This document shows, one piece after another, positions 23,801 through 32,200 of a stretch of DNA of 64,000 nt. Numbering within the stretch: the first letter of the stretch is position 1; the number at the start of each line of letters is the position of its first letter. Origin of the DNA: Eublepharis macularius (taxonomy: Eukaryota; Chordata; Lepidosauria; Squamata; Eublepharidae); the NCBI RefSeq assembly GCF_028583425.1, contig NC_072805.1, positions 13,836,001 to 13,900,000 of the forward strand, given 5' to 3'. Under the pieces are notes generated by a model. It saw only the letters and a program-made list of their open reading frames with translations. It did no database searches and was not told the origin of the DNA. The position numbers and the translations under genes are program-made.

Positions 23801-24461
23801 CATGTTGTAAACTGGAGGTGAGGCTGAGAAGTTCACTCTTGTATAAAACTTTTGACATTCCCTTGTGTGAATGTATAGAAATTTGGGCTTGTTCTGTGCA
23901 GCAAAAATTGTGATACCGGTTGTTTTGGGGAACACAATTGAGGGTTGCCAAGCTCCAGGTGGTACCTGGAGTTCTCCTGGAATTATGATCTCCAGGCTAC
24001 AGAGATCAGTTCTCTTGGCAAGAATGACAACTTTGGAGGATAGACTCTACGGTATAACGTACTCACTGAGCTCCCCCCCTTCCCAAACTCTGCCCTCCTC
24101 AGGAACCGCCCCCAAATCTCCAAGAATTCCCTAAACTGGAGTTGGCAACCCCTGGGCAGCAAAATGGCAGTCAGGGGCATAGGAAGGGATGTGGGGGTGG
24201 GGGGGGCTGGCTGGTTCAAGGAGGCTCCCAACCGCTTTCCGATTAATCCGCCTGGCACCTTCCTCTCTCCCACCAGGCTCTCTAGTCGCTGCCCCACCAC
24301 CCCAGGCCCCAACCCCTGAACTAGAGAGCCTGCCCCTCAGCTTTGTGGCCACCCCCATAATCTCAGGTCTGGCAACTCAGCTCTCCCATTCTTACCTGTG
24401 CACTGCTCCAGGGCAGGTGGGGGATGGCTAGGGCCACCAGGACCAGTACCTTGGGAAGCAT
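14491..24461 (-). CDS. FBLN7: Fibulin-7-type matrix glycoprotein, complete 8-exon coding span
   Basis: Secreted extracellular-matrix protein. FBLN7 is known as a cell-adhesion fibulin that binds other matrix proteins. Exons in order: 24461-24396, 23068-22912, 21870-21700, 21268-21143, 20102-19980, 19096-18959, 17327-17189, 14851-14491. Together they make 1281 bp, or 426 residues plus stop (human about 439). Domains: signal peptide 1-22, coiled coil 23-74, sushi/CCP 75-131, EGF-like 132-173, incomplete EGF-like 174-214, two calcium-binding-type EGF modules 215-306, fibulin C-terminal domain 307-426. Every intron is GT-AG and phases are consistent, with no frameshift. The domain order is diagnostic of fibulin-7, but identity to human looks only about half, and the neighbours PDPR and CLEC18 are not those of human FBLN7. 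It may therefore be a paralog (FBLN7-like). Confidence 0.9.
15650..16200 (-). mobile_element. L2-like LINE fragment
   Basis: A minus-strand frame at 15842-16195 matches the end of the L2 protein ([38 protein letters not shown]). The AT-rich 3' tail is at 15650-15775. It lies in the last fibulin intron and is the same family as 4064-5695, without the duplication. Confidence 0.7.
16201..17188 (-). other. FBLN7: Fibulin intron 7 remainder
   Basis: Intron sequence in which I recognise no exon or repeat family. Confidence 0.4.
17189..17327 (-). CDS. FBLN7: Fibulin-7-like exon 7: calcium-binding EGF module
   Basis: 139 bp. Encodes [20 protein letters not shown], then a C-terminal cysteine cluster [12 protein letters not shown] and [13 protein letters not shown] is the calcium-binding EGF start, and SYVKTS is a fibulin-7 linker. 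The acceptor is ttgcaag and the donor GTAAGT. Confidence 0.92.
18000..18130 (+). repeat. Penelope-related repeat with hammerhead-like core
   Basis: CTGAAGA (18008-18014) is followed by A, then GTGAG...CTCAC, then GAAA (18032-18035). The downstream arm is 'tagtcttataggtgctactggac' and the end is 'gctacagacggactaa'. It lies in a fibulin intron on the strand opposite to the gene. Confidence 0.65.
18959..19096 (-). CDS. FBLN7: Fibulin-7-like exon 6: calcium-binding EGF module
   Basis: 138 bp with six cysteines. It has DVDECQLFQ, the Asn-hydroxylation-type pattern [12 protein letters not shown], and ends HTDKSTCT. Donor GTGGGT, acceptor ttgcccag. A (CCA)n tract lies just past the donor, and a foldback MITE begins within about 30 bp of the acceptor side. 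Confidence 0.93.
19110..19235. mobile_element. Foldback MITE, GAGCCAAGCTACAAGTGA family, in fibulin intron
   Basis: The core 'ggagggcaagtgaacaggga' and the right end 'tcacttgtagcttggccct' match copies at 53462, 62158 and 62580. The left end is rearranged. It starts a few tens of bases upstream of the exon 6 acceptor. Confidence 0.6.
19980..20102 (-). CDS. FBLN7: Fibulin-7-like exon 5: incomplete EGF-like module
   Basis: 123 bp encoding [18 protein letters not shown], then [17 protein letters not shown]. It has only four cysteines, as in the shortened second EGF region of fibulin-7, and a potential N-glycosylation site NSS. Donor GTAAGT, acceptor cctgcag. Confidence 0.9.
20320..20830. mobile_element. 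CR1/L3-like non-LTR non-coding fragment
   Basis: It carries phrases common to amniote CR1-type 3' regions: 'tagtccagcatcctg', 'cagtagccaacca', 'cctctatcacgtctccccttagc'. It lies in a fibulin intron. Family assignment is from memory and moderate. Confidence 0.5.
21143..21268 (-). CDS. FBLN7: Fibulin-7-like exon 4: EGF module
   Basis: 126 bp encoding [18 protein letters not shown], then [15 protein letters not shown]. All six cysteines are present in a classic EGF pattern ([18 protein letters not shown]). Acceptor aacacag, donor GTAAGT. Confidence 0.93.
21385..21505 (+). repeat. Penelope-related repeat with hammerhead-like core
   Basis: CTGACGA (21418-21424), a degraded stem II, and TGAAAGCTTATGCCAC, with the right arm 'ggttagtctgaaaggtgctactgg'. 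It is a single-unit relative of the array at 11300, inserted in the intron between the EGF and sushi exons. Confidence 0.65.
21700..21870 (-). CDS. FBLN7: Fibulin-7-like exon 3: sushi/CCP domain
   Basis: 171 bp encoding [16 protein letters not shown], then [14 protein letters not shown] and [17 protein letters not shown]. Four cysteines and the final WSG...C pattern define a CCP module. NRT is a possible glycosylation site. A CCP before EGF modules is specific to fibulin-7 among fibulins. Confidence 0.93.
22270..22400 (-). mobile_element. LINE 3' UTR-like fragment
   Basis: The sequence 'ttttaccccgcctttctgccctcat' followed by 'aattaaagcatacaaattaaaac' resembles the non-coding 3' ends of L2/CR1 copies in this window. 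Confidence 0.4.
22622..22770 (+). mobile_element. tRNA-derived SINE fragment
   Basis: A degenerate head, 'agcatagtgtaatgacagcatt', and the conserved body 'taacctaccttacagggttgttgtgaagat'. In a fibulin intron. Confidence 0.55.
22912..23068 (-). CDS. FBLN7: Fibulin-7-like exon 2: coiled coil
   Basis: 157 bp encoding [19 protein letters not shown], then [19 protein letters not shown]. Heptad-like spacing of Leu, Ile and Met, together with the N-terminal Cys followed by LSKQQ, matches the fibulin-7 coiled coil used for oligomerisation. The start is phase 0 from exon 1. Acceptor cctccag. Confidence 0.92.
23225..23345 (+). repeat. Penelope-related SINE-like repeat, degenerate
   Basis: 'gagtccagtagcaccttaaagtcc' followed by 'agctttgactctcaaaagcttacacc'. 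The GAAA box has become CAAA. In a fibulin intron. Confidence 0.5.
23942..24153. mobile_element. MITE with AGGGTTGCCAA termini (family A)
   Basis: The left end 'agggttgccaagctccaggt' and right end 'actggagttggcaacccct' are inverted repeats. The body carries 'agagatcagttctcttgg'. It lies 240 bp from the first coding exon of the fibulin gene. Further copies are listed below. Confidence 0.7.
24396..24461 (-). CDS. FBLN7: Fibulin-7-like exon 1: signal peptide
   Basis: ATG at 24461-24459. Encodes 22 residues, [20 protein letters not shown] then AQ: a short basic N-region, a hydrophobic core and a likely cleavage after SSA or AQ. The donor GTAAG is strong. This start is chosen because it directly precedes a signal peptide and joins exon 2 in phase. 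Confidence 0.88.
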
Positions 24462-24654
24462 TTTGTGCTTTGGGCAGGTGGACGGGAAATGGCTTCTCTG
24501 TGCAGCTTCCCAAGGCAGCCTTGGTCAGGAAAAAGAGAAAACGGAAGAGGCAGTCACAGCAAGAGGGTAGGATGGACGTCTGACTTCCAGCCCCCAGCCA
24601 GAGGCAGAGGTGGGGGGGACAAGCCCACTCAGATTGGAAGCCCTAAATCTTCCC

Positions 24655-24915
24655 TCTCTAAACAACAACAACATTCAATTTATATACCACTCTTCAGGAC
24701 AATTTAATGCCCACTCAGAGCGGTTTACCAAGTATGTCATTATTATCCCCACAACAATCACCCTGTCAGGTGGGTCGGGCTGAGAGAGCTCTGAGAGAGC
24801 TGTGACTGACCCCAGGTCACCCAGCTGGCCTCAAGTGGAGGAGCGGGGAATCAAACCCGGCTCTCCAAATTAGAGTCCTGCCACTCTTAACCACTACGCC
24901 AAACTGGCTCTCAAA
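24655..24915 (-). mobile_element. tRNA-derived SINE with (CAA)n tail
   Basis: An 'aacaacaacaacattcaattt' tail, then 'ataccactcttcaggac', and the complement of a B box in 'ggggaatcaaacccggctc'. Same family as 42580 and 54290. Confidence 0.7.
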
Positions 24916-24997
24916 TGCGGATGTATCCCTCCCTCCCACAAACACAGAACATCTACTCTAGGGCTTACCAACCTTCTCTTTAATCAGAGTTACTTCT

Positions 24998-25190
24998 GCA
25001 TACTTTATTTATGTCCCACTTTTTCAGAATGCCCAAGGTGGCATACGAAATATAAATATACATAAATAACGTAATTAGACACACCAATCAAGTTAAAATG
25101 GCAACGTTGTCAGCACCAGCTGCCAGAGATGTTCACTGGTTATTTCCACTAAAACATCCTTACCTCCCCCACCCCCAGCACAGCAGTTAA
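24998..25190 (-). mobile_element. LINE 3' UTR-like fragment
   Basis: 'ctttatttatgtcccact' with an A/T-rich continuation like other L2-type tails here. Confidence 0.35.
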
Positions 25191-25204
25191 TGACAGGACA
25201 TTTT

Positions 25205-25265
25205 AGAGGTCATGAATTCATAGGAGTGCCATAGTCAGAAGCAACTTGATGGCACATTACACAAA
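25205..25265 (+). mobile_element. BovB-type 3' end fragment
   Basis: 'ggtcatgaattcataggagtgccatagtcagaagcaacttgatggcac' is the conserved RTE/BovB terminus also seen at 54880-54945. Confidence 0.6.
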
Positions 25266-26235
25266 CACACCTGTCCCGGCATATTGCCGAACTTTGTTCT
25301 GTCCTCGAAACAGAACATGGTCTAGGAAAAGTTCCAGAAATGGAGCCATTGGCTAAGCAGCTTGGAGAGAAATCCCTATGCAATAAAACGCTGGAATAGA
25401 TCCATTGGAAATCTTCTCCTGGGTCTTTTAAGGAATGCAGCCACCGGTGAGCTATGGGTGATTCACGAGTGACCTGTGAAGACCCTCTAAATGAGTGTTG
25501 CCAACTGATGGGGAAATAAACTGGCACGTCCTGCTCTTGCACCTTCGCAGCAGTTTGATGTGCCAAAATCCACAGGATTATTTCAGGTATGGAGAGGGAT
25601 GCTTTGGCCGAAAGGTCAAGTTGATTGTTATAAAGGCATAGCGATGGCAGTGATTTGAGAAGCTGGCAACGGACTTGCATCAGTGTTCTATAGTAAATTC
25701 AGCAGCAATGGAGGTGGGTGCTGCTGAGCGTTCCCCTTTCGAGATCCCTGCCCCTTTCCCAGCAACAGTTTCCACACTTTCTTGGGGATGGGAAATAACT
25801 TTGAAGGCTGTAGAAGTCCAGAAAATGACCAGAGAGAACAGCCTTTCTTAGTGGAATTAAACCCAAGTTCCAGTTACACCTTAAAAACTAACAACGTTTA
25901 CAGCAGAGCTCACTTGGGGGTATGCCCCCCCCCAATGCTAAGGATGCTGTTTTGCCAATTGCAACTCTGAGAGCATCAATATTTCAGACTGGCTTTGATT
26001 GTGCAAGATGCAGGTAACTCACGTTATTTCCACTGTGCTGGAGGCTTGGCTCCCCACTCACCCACCCCCACTGCTTTGCACAGAGGCACCCTCGTCCTGC
26101 TTTGAATCCCAGTAAGGACTGGGACACTTGGAAGCATGCGGGGAGAGGTGTGCCACCTTTGCTTGCAGAGACGATACTCAGCACCCCCTTCCCCCCTGGT
26201 TCCTGGTAATCACACAGCGCAACCCAAAAGAGAAT
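25266..26235. other. Intergenic stretch with no gene seen
   Basis: Upstream flank of the fibulin gene. I find no coding exon or strong repeat signature. Confidence 0.4.
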
Positions 26236-26239
26236 CAGC

Positions 26240-26600
26240 ATGCACAGACCTGGTTGGTGGACAGCTTCTCTGGGTCACCACGAAGGGAAGGGAAGGAGGC
26301 GGTGTGGCAGTGGCTGGCCTGGCCCGGTGCTCTCTGCCAGGGGGAAAGGGCAGGCCTGAGAGGCAGCCGTCTTGCTCGCTTGCAGTCCCTTCCCCTCCCC
26401 CGGCTGACTTGCTCGCTGGGATTTTTATCCTTCCAGAATGTGAGTGTTTGTTGTTTTTCCCCCTGGCCGAGGCGGAGCGAGAGCAGTGCGGCCAGTGGCA
26501 GGAAACGTTTGCCTTGGCACGAGCGCTGAGGGCACGCTGCAGGCCTTTCGCTGGCCTGGTTTCTTCTACAGCTGTATGCAAAACCCCTTTCAAGGGCTGC
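26240..26600 (-). promoter_or_regulatory. FBLN7: Candidate fibulin-7-like promoter and non-coding first exon
   Basis: This GC-rich, CpG-enriched segment stands out from its flanks. Read on the minus strand it has GC-box-like ctccgcctcggcc, then a TATA-like ggataaaaatccc near 26421-26433, GC-rich sequence, and a good splice donor ccaaccag|gtctgtg near 26250. It lies 1.8 kb upstream of the coding start. A non-coding exon splicing to the exon with the ATG is inferred, not shown. Confidence 0.35.
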
Positions 26601-26689
26601 CACGTGTCTGGCAGATGCCAGGAGATGCCTCTCTGCAGGACGCACAGTGGGGACTGAGCTTCTCTGGGACCTCTTTATTGTATTTTCCC

Positions 26690-27050
26690 CAATGAACTCA
26701 TGGAGCTACTTTACACTAAGTCAGGTAATTGGTCTATCAAGGTCAGCAGAGCCTGCTCTGACTGGCAGCTCCTCTCCAGGTCCTGAGACAGACATCTACT
26801 GCCTGGTCCTCTTAACTGGAGATGCCAAGGATCCAACGTAGAACCCTCGGCATGCAAAGCAGATCATGCTCTGCCGCTCAGCCACAGCCCCTTATTTAAG
26901 CTGCCGTATACCAAGTCAGACTATTGGTTTGACCTATTCTGACTCGAAGAGACTGTCCCGGGTCTTCGGTAGAGGCCTATGGCATCACTTCCTACCTGAC
27001 ACTTTTAAATGGAGATGCTGGAGATCAAACCTAAACTCTTCTTTTAATAG
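26690..27050 (-). mobile_element. Two tRNA-derived SINE copies (second family)
   Basis: Two adjacent copies in reverse, split near 26893: 'agatgccaaggatccaacgtagaaccctcggcatgcaaagcagatcatgctctgccgctcagcc', then a second starting 'ctgccgtataccaagtcagac' and ending 'agatgctggagatcaaac'. The tRNA-like head reads ggctcag...agcatctgctttgcatgc in the forward sense. Confidence 0.6.
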
Positions 27051-27056
27051 GGTCTA

Positions 27057-27297
27057 TTGTAGTTGTTGTGGATTTTCTGGGCTGTATCACCGTGGTCTTG
27101 GCATTGTAGTTCCTGACGTTTCACCAGCAGCTGTGACTGGCATCTCAGATCTCTGTCTTTTGGTGCTACACCTCTGAAGATGCCAGTCACAGCTGCTGGC
27201 GAAACATCAGGAACTACAATGCCTAGACCACGGCAATACAGCCCGGAAAACCCACAACAACCATCATTCTCCGGCCGTGAAAGCCTTCGACAATATA
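27057..27297. repeat. Inverted pair of Penelope-type ends, each with a hammerhead-like motif
   Basis: Left half (minus sense) and right half (plus sense) are the same sequence head to head. The plus copy has CTGAAGA (27174-27180), then T, GCCAG...CTGGC, and GAAA (27201-27204) followed by CATC. Three bases before the core (cct) pair with agg after the predicted site. The minus copy has CTGAGA, lacking one base, and GAAACGTC. Confidence 0.7.
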
Positions 27298-27534
27298 GGG
27301 TTTATAGTGTTTATAGCATTTATAGGGTTCTTCTAAAGCTTTTGTATATTTCTTCGAAAGTTCTTATGATGTTAATATCAAAGTTCCAAAAGGTTTCTGA
27401 AGTGTCTTGCAAGAGTAATTAAGGTTTTTTGATGTTAATAACTATGTTAACTCTGTAGCCATCTGATCTTTCAATTTTTAACTTTAAATAAGTTTTGTAT
27501 GTAGAAAGGTTTGTAAATAATAAAAAATCTATTT

Positions 27535-27660
27535 TCCTAAGCCCTTCTGCATGCAAAGCAGATGCTCTGCCACTGAGATCCTGCCCCATCTGGAGGGTAT
27601 AGCATCTGAGCATTCTGGCAAGCACTAAAGCATCAGACCTGGAGCAAGGGACCCAAGCGC
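27535..27660 (-). mobile_element. tRNA-derived SINE fragment (second family)
   Basis: 'cttctgcatgcaaagcagatgctctgccactgagatc' is the complement of the tRNA-like head. Confidence 0.6.
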
Positions 27661-28586
27661 GCAGAGGGACCCATAGCCTGTTCACACCATTGACAGAGGC
27701 AAACCTGGCTTAGCCATGCTGTGAATCATTCAACAGAAAGCTGCAGCCAGTAGAGGATTCTCTGAAGACTGTGCCTACCCTGCACAGATGTTTTTGCAGA
27801 TGTTTTAGGTGTATATCTTAATCACCTGAAGTGCACATCTGAAATACCTTTCCCCAGTTTTGTTATGCAGGTATTTCATCAAGAAGTTCCAAAGTGAAAC
27901 TGGAAACTTGCAAACCCCACTGAGAAAATTGACATGTAACCATCAATAACTTTCACCAACAGGGCAAAATATAGTTTCCTGGGGCCATTTCCAGCCAGGA
28001 AAACAGTGCCAGGAATTGGGGGGGGGGAGGTGTCTTAATTTCCTTCTTCCTTCATGGTGCAGTCTACATCCAAACCAGCCGTACCTGTGCCCAAGGAATT
28101 CAGTTCCACGCATCCGTTGACATGCCATAGGTCCATCACATGGACTTAGTAATGTATGAATTGGCTCCCAAGGGAGTCTCCAAACAGAGATTAGGAGAAG
28201 AAAAATCACATCAACTCAGACATACAATTAGGAGCATGCAGAAACAGGATTCTCTGGAACATCCCAAACCCCGTCTTCCAAAAGAGGGCTGTCCCAGAAA
28301 GCAGGAGTGCTGTGGAACACAGCAGGACATAGCTCAGCGCAGCCCTGCGGAATGTGAGGAGGCACATCAAAGGCCTCCCTTCCCCTTCCTTCTGCCCCTC
28401 TGGTTTGGGAGAAACCACAGCTAGAAATCTGGACTGTGTCCTTGGGAACACCCATCCAGAAATATCCTATGAAATTATAAGGAGCTAGAGAAATACAGCA
28501 GAAACAGGCACATTCCAAGCTGGGAGGGGAAGACCTGGACCTGCTTAAGAGAGAGAATTGTTGTTTTGCTGGATCTTCTGGAGAGG
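27661..28586. other. Intergenic stretch with no gene seen
   Basis: No exon, RNA gene or clear repeat recognised. A poly-G run occurs near 28019-28028. Confidence 0.4.
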
Positions 28587-28594
28587 GATGGGTC

Positions 28595-28905
28595 CAGGGC
28601 TTTTTTTCAGCTGGAATGCGGTGGAATGGAGTTCCGGTACCTCTTGAAAATGGTCACATGGCTGGTGGCCCCGCCTCCTGATCTCCAGACAGAGGGGAGT
28701 TGAGATTGCCCTCCGCGCCGCTGGCATGAAGGGCAATCTCAACTCCCCTCTGTCTGGAGCTCAGGGGGCAGGGCCACCGGCCATGTGACCACTTTCGCAG
28801 AGGGCGATTTAAACTTTAAAAAACTCCCCCCTTGATCCAGCTGACCCAAAGTGACATTGTGCGGTCCAGAGTTCTACCACCTCTTTTCCCAGAAAAAAAG
28901 CCCTG
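28595..28905. mobile_element. hAT-type MITE with perfect 8-bp target duplication
   Basis: Termini are CAGGGCTTTTTTT and AAAAAAAGCCCTG. GATGGGTC is present at both flanks (28587-28594 and 28906-28913). Inside is a palindrome centred near 28716: agggcaatctcaactcccct pairs with aggggagttgagattgccct. 8-bp duplications and CAGGG ends are hallmarks of hAT elements. Confidence 0.9.
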
Positions 28906-29134
28906 GATGGGTCTATGATTTCAATGGGCTTCAACTGGTCTATGATCTCAATGGGCTTCGACTGGAGTAACTCTTCTTAAGGTTGCACCATAAGAGACTG
29001 AACTGGGACTCCAGTAGGAGGCCTTGGGCAAGTTACTTGCTCTAAACTTCAACCCCCCCCCCCTCCCCATTAAATTAGAAGGTGGCAATTCTGTCCTCCG
29101 TTACAGGTCCATTGTAAAGGTCTTTGTAATACAC

Positions 29135-29400
29135 ACATTATAGAATATATTAATTTCATTCATTCAATTTATAGCCCGCCCACCCTGCAAGCAGGCTTAG
29201 GGTGGGTTACAACAAAAATAAATACTGTAGAAATAAAATACATTTACATTAGACAACAGTCTACCGTACAAAATCCCAGTTAAGAACAAACAGTCAATTA
29301 AATACACCAGTCAAGGGCGTCTACTAACAAATCCAGGTGAAATGGCTGCAGAGAAGCCAGAAAGTTTGGCATGCAGGTTTCCGCCCTAGGTAACAGTCAG
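29135..29400 (-). mobile_element. L2-type LINE 3' UTR fragment
   Basis: 'caatttatagcccgcccaccctgcaagcaggcttagggtgg' closely parallels the L2 3' tail at 4080-4130. Confidence 0.6.
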
Positions 29401-29569
29401 GGTCCATCTACATAGGTGATTGCTGAACCAAACATACCCACACAAACAACTTCACGTTTTAAAGGTAGGTGGCCTTCCAGGTTGAGGCAAGGGAAGAGGG
29501 ATGAGACTAGCAGGTGACTGGTTTTCAGCTCGGATAACTGAGTGCTGTGTAAAAATGTGGTGGTGGAGT

Positions 29570-29770
29570 GCCTTCAAGTCATAGCTGACTTATGGCACCC
29601 CCTGGTGGAGTTTTCATGGCAAGAGACTAACAGAGGTGGTTTGCCTTTGCCGACTGCAACCCTGGTCTTCGTTGACGGTCTCCCATGCAATTACTAACCA
29701 AGGCTGACTCTGCTTAGCTTCTGAGATTTGATGAGACCAGGCTCACCTGGGCTATCCAGGTCAGGTGTGG
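29570..29770 (-). mobile_element. 5S-rRNA-derived SINE
   Basis: 'ggtctcccatgcaattactaacca', 'ctctgcttagcttctgagatttgatgagacc' is the reverse complement of a degenerate 5S rRNA internal-promoter region. The other end, 'gtggagtgccttcaagtcatagctgacttatggc', is the complement of a BovB-like tail. Confidence 0.75.
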
Positions 29771-30057
29771 GGAAATCATGCCTGCCCACTCTGCCCCTGA
29801 ACATCATTTACCTATTTAAAATATTTATTCCTCACCTTATCACCTCAGCCTCAAGGTGGATAGCAAAGTAACAAAAGCTGCAAGGGCATAAAAATATTGT
29901 TGTGGATCATTGCATAAAACCCAGCAATGATCTACAAATAAAAAGCAAAACGAAATATGATGCACAATTAAAAGCAAGACACAAATTAAAACACCGCCAA
30001 ATCTGCCTGCATATGAGGCCCTGTTTGCAGGGCCCCACAGGCACGTGTTCTGTCTTT

Positions 30058-30358
30058 AAAAAGGAAAAGGTAGTCCCCTGTGCAAACACCGAGTCATTAT
30101 TGACCCATGGGGGGACGTCACATCACAACGTTCTCTTGGCAGACTTTTTTACGGGGTGGTTTGCCATTGCCTTCCCCCAGTCATCTACACTTCACCCCCA
30201 GGAAACTGGGTACTCATTTTACCAACCTTGGAAGGATGGAAGGCGGAATCAACCTTGAGCCGGCTACCTGAACCCGGCTTCTGCCAGGATCGAACTCAGG
30301 TCATGAGCAGAGCTTGGGCTGCAGTACTGTAGCTTACCGCTCTGCACCACGGGGCTCT
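30058..30358 (-). mobile_element. tRNA-derived SINE with LINE-like tail
   Basis: In reverse: tail 'aaggtagtcccctgtgcaaacaccgagtcattattgaccc', body 'cttggaaggatggaaggcgg', and B-box complement 'ggatcgaactc' with a tRNA-like end at 'ctctgcaccac'. Confidence 0.7.
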
Positions 30359-31079
30359 GTCTTTACTTATCCTTTTTCTGCAGAGTGCAAATTACATGCT
30401 TGAATCCTCTGTGGGGATGAATGCACACACATCCCCGTGCGGATGGAATCTACATGCATACAAGCGGATTTCAGGAGACGGACCAGCAGGTAGGATCCCA
30501 CCACATGTACATTTCTACACACAGTTGGAATATCTGCACAAGGCATGTGAGTTGAGAAGCTGAGTTCATGCTGTTGGTGCGGAACCCTCAGGGCCTGCCC
30601 ATTAAACGTTGTGTCTGTCTGCATGCTGGCTCCCAACTGGTGACAGCGTAAAACCACAAGCCCAGACTTGGGAGTAGCCTGGGGGAGCAGCCCTTCCTTG
30701 TCCCGTCCCAGAATTGCTTTGGCAGTGGAGAGGCATCTGGCCCTGATGTTTCTGCCAAGTGGGAATGCGCGGTTTGCACACTGAGTTCATTTGCAAAAGA
30801 AGTGGCCCATTCACAGAGGATCCGTCTGAGTTCTTGGCAGAATCTCCTGGTGTATCCATTACGTTTTCTGCAGCCGGATTGCCCATCTCTTTATCTCGCA
30901 GACCCGACACACATTAAAGGAGCAGTGGGAAAAAGCAGAAGAATGTGGATGGCAAAATGTATGTACAATACATGTATATATATTTTAATGCCCTGGAGCA
31001 ATCTTCAAAGGGAAACAGGTTTCAACAATTTCCAAAGTATTGGGGGAAAGGTGGTTTGGTACACATCATATTGGCTAGT

Positions 31080-31300
31080 TTCAGGTTGGTAGCCATATTG
31101 GTTTGCAGCAGAACAGCAAGATTTGGGTCTTGTAGCACCTTAAGGACCAACACAATTTTCAAGGGTATACATTTTCAAGAGTCAACGTTCTCTTTGTCAG
31201 ATAACAGATATCTGATGAAGTGAGTTTTGACTCTTGAATGCAGATACCCTAAAAATCTCGTTGGCATTTAAGGTGCCACTGGACTTGAATCTTGCAATTG
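31080..31300 (+). repeat. Penelope-related SINE-like repeat
   Basis: Contains 'gtcttgtagcaccttaaggacc', the core-like CTGATGA (31212-31218) with a GTGAG start but a mutated GAAA box (GAAT), and the right arm 'ggcatttaaggtgccactggac'. It lies directly upstream of the PLE fragment. Confidence 0.55.
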
Positions 31301-31392
31301 TATTGGCCAGTGTCCGTACCATCACCAACCCCTGCCCCCAAATCCTTGAAGTGTGGTGGTGGCAGCCTGCCTGAGGTGGAGTTAGAAATGAT

Positions 31393-31827
31393 ATGTACTT
31401 GTATGCTGCAGCTGGCAATTGCAACGTGTGTGGGCATATGGTGGGACTGGATCGGATATTAACGACCCGCCCATTTCCCAGGAGTAAATTTACAAATTGT
31501 AAATCAACAAACGTCGTGTACATTATACAATGTCAATGTCCCCTGCTCTACATAGGCAGTACCACCCGCCCCCTCAGGATAAGAATCCAAGAGCATTTAT
31601 CAAGGATTAGGAATGGAGTGATAGAAGCGCCTCTGGTGGGACACTTTCACCAATGTAAACACCCGTATCATGATTTCAAGGTTTCAGTTATTGAACATTT
31701 GGATCGCCCGCATGCAGCGGATACAAGTAAAACACTTATGCAGTTAGAATCCAAGTGGATCTTTCAACTTAATACCCTGACACCATATGGGCTCAATATG
31801 GAGATTGTTTACTCTTGCTTTTTATGA
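31393..31827 (+). CDS. Penelope-like retroelement, GIY-YIG endonuclease segment
   Basis: An open frame of 144 codons matching the C-terminal endonuclease of Penelope-like elements. It has a zinc-binding-like GNCNVC near residue 8, then NVVYIIQCQCPLLYIGST (a GIY-YIG-type core), the catalytic-type arginine in RPLRIRIQEH, and the helix segment LVGHFHQC. The reverse transcriptase part is missing, so this is a 5'-truncated copy. In the intact element this domain nicks DNA for target-primed reverse transcription. The first Met here is incidental. Confidence in the domain is high; the exact clade is not determined. Confidence 0.85.
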   Translation: MYLYAAAGNCNVCGHMVGLDRILTTRPFPRSKFTNCKSTNVVYIIQCQCPLLYIGSTTRPLRIRIQEHLSRIRNGVIEAPLVGHFHQCKHPYHDFKVSVIEHLDRPHAADTSKTLMQLESKWIFQLNTLTPYGLNMEIVYSCFL

Positions 31828-32127
31828 GAATTGGCACTTTGGGCTGTAAGTTGTTGCATGACCCAGTATCTTCCAGCTGCAATTAATTGGCACATTGTAT
31901 GATTCGGCCCCAAATTGAGCTATATACACAGTTGTTGTTTAATCATTATCAGTCCGTTAACACCACCTTTGTCTCGAGCCCTTAGAGAATGAGCTTGGAT
32001 TTTGCAATACTCTGTAAGTAAAACTCAGTGTATTGTTTATACGTTGTAACTTGCAATTGCTTAATAATGGCTGTATAATTGTTTATTACATCTCTATGCT
32101 TACAGTGTATCCAGTCTGAATTGTTTC

Positions 32128-32200
32128 ATGCCCAAGATGAAGTGAGTTTTTTTCTCACGAAACGGGTTAATGACAATTGCCTGCACACCCCCGTCGGCAT
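32128..32200 (+). ncRNA. Hammerhead-ribozyme-like structure in the PLE 3' region
   Basis: Stem I is ATGCC (32128-32132) with GGCAT (32196-32200), 5 bp. Stem II is GTGAG with CTCAC. Then comes GAAA (32159-32162). Stem III is CGGG (32163-32166) with CCCG (32190-32193), and UC follows, placing a GUC-type site at 32195. The CUGA box is altered: CAAGATGA where CUGANGA is expected. It is therefore probably an inactive or weakened copy. PLEs are known to carry hammerhead motifs. Confidence 0.65.

Noticed and set aside
26128..26657. Overlapping long frames in the GC-rich region as coding genes
   Set aside because: Several frames are open on both strands, as expected from GC richness. None shows a domain, and a promoter reading fits better.
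29670..29760. Functional 5S rRNA gene
   Set aside because: The 5S similarity is degenerate and partial and is joined to a SINE tail.
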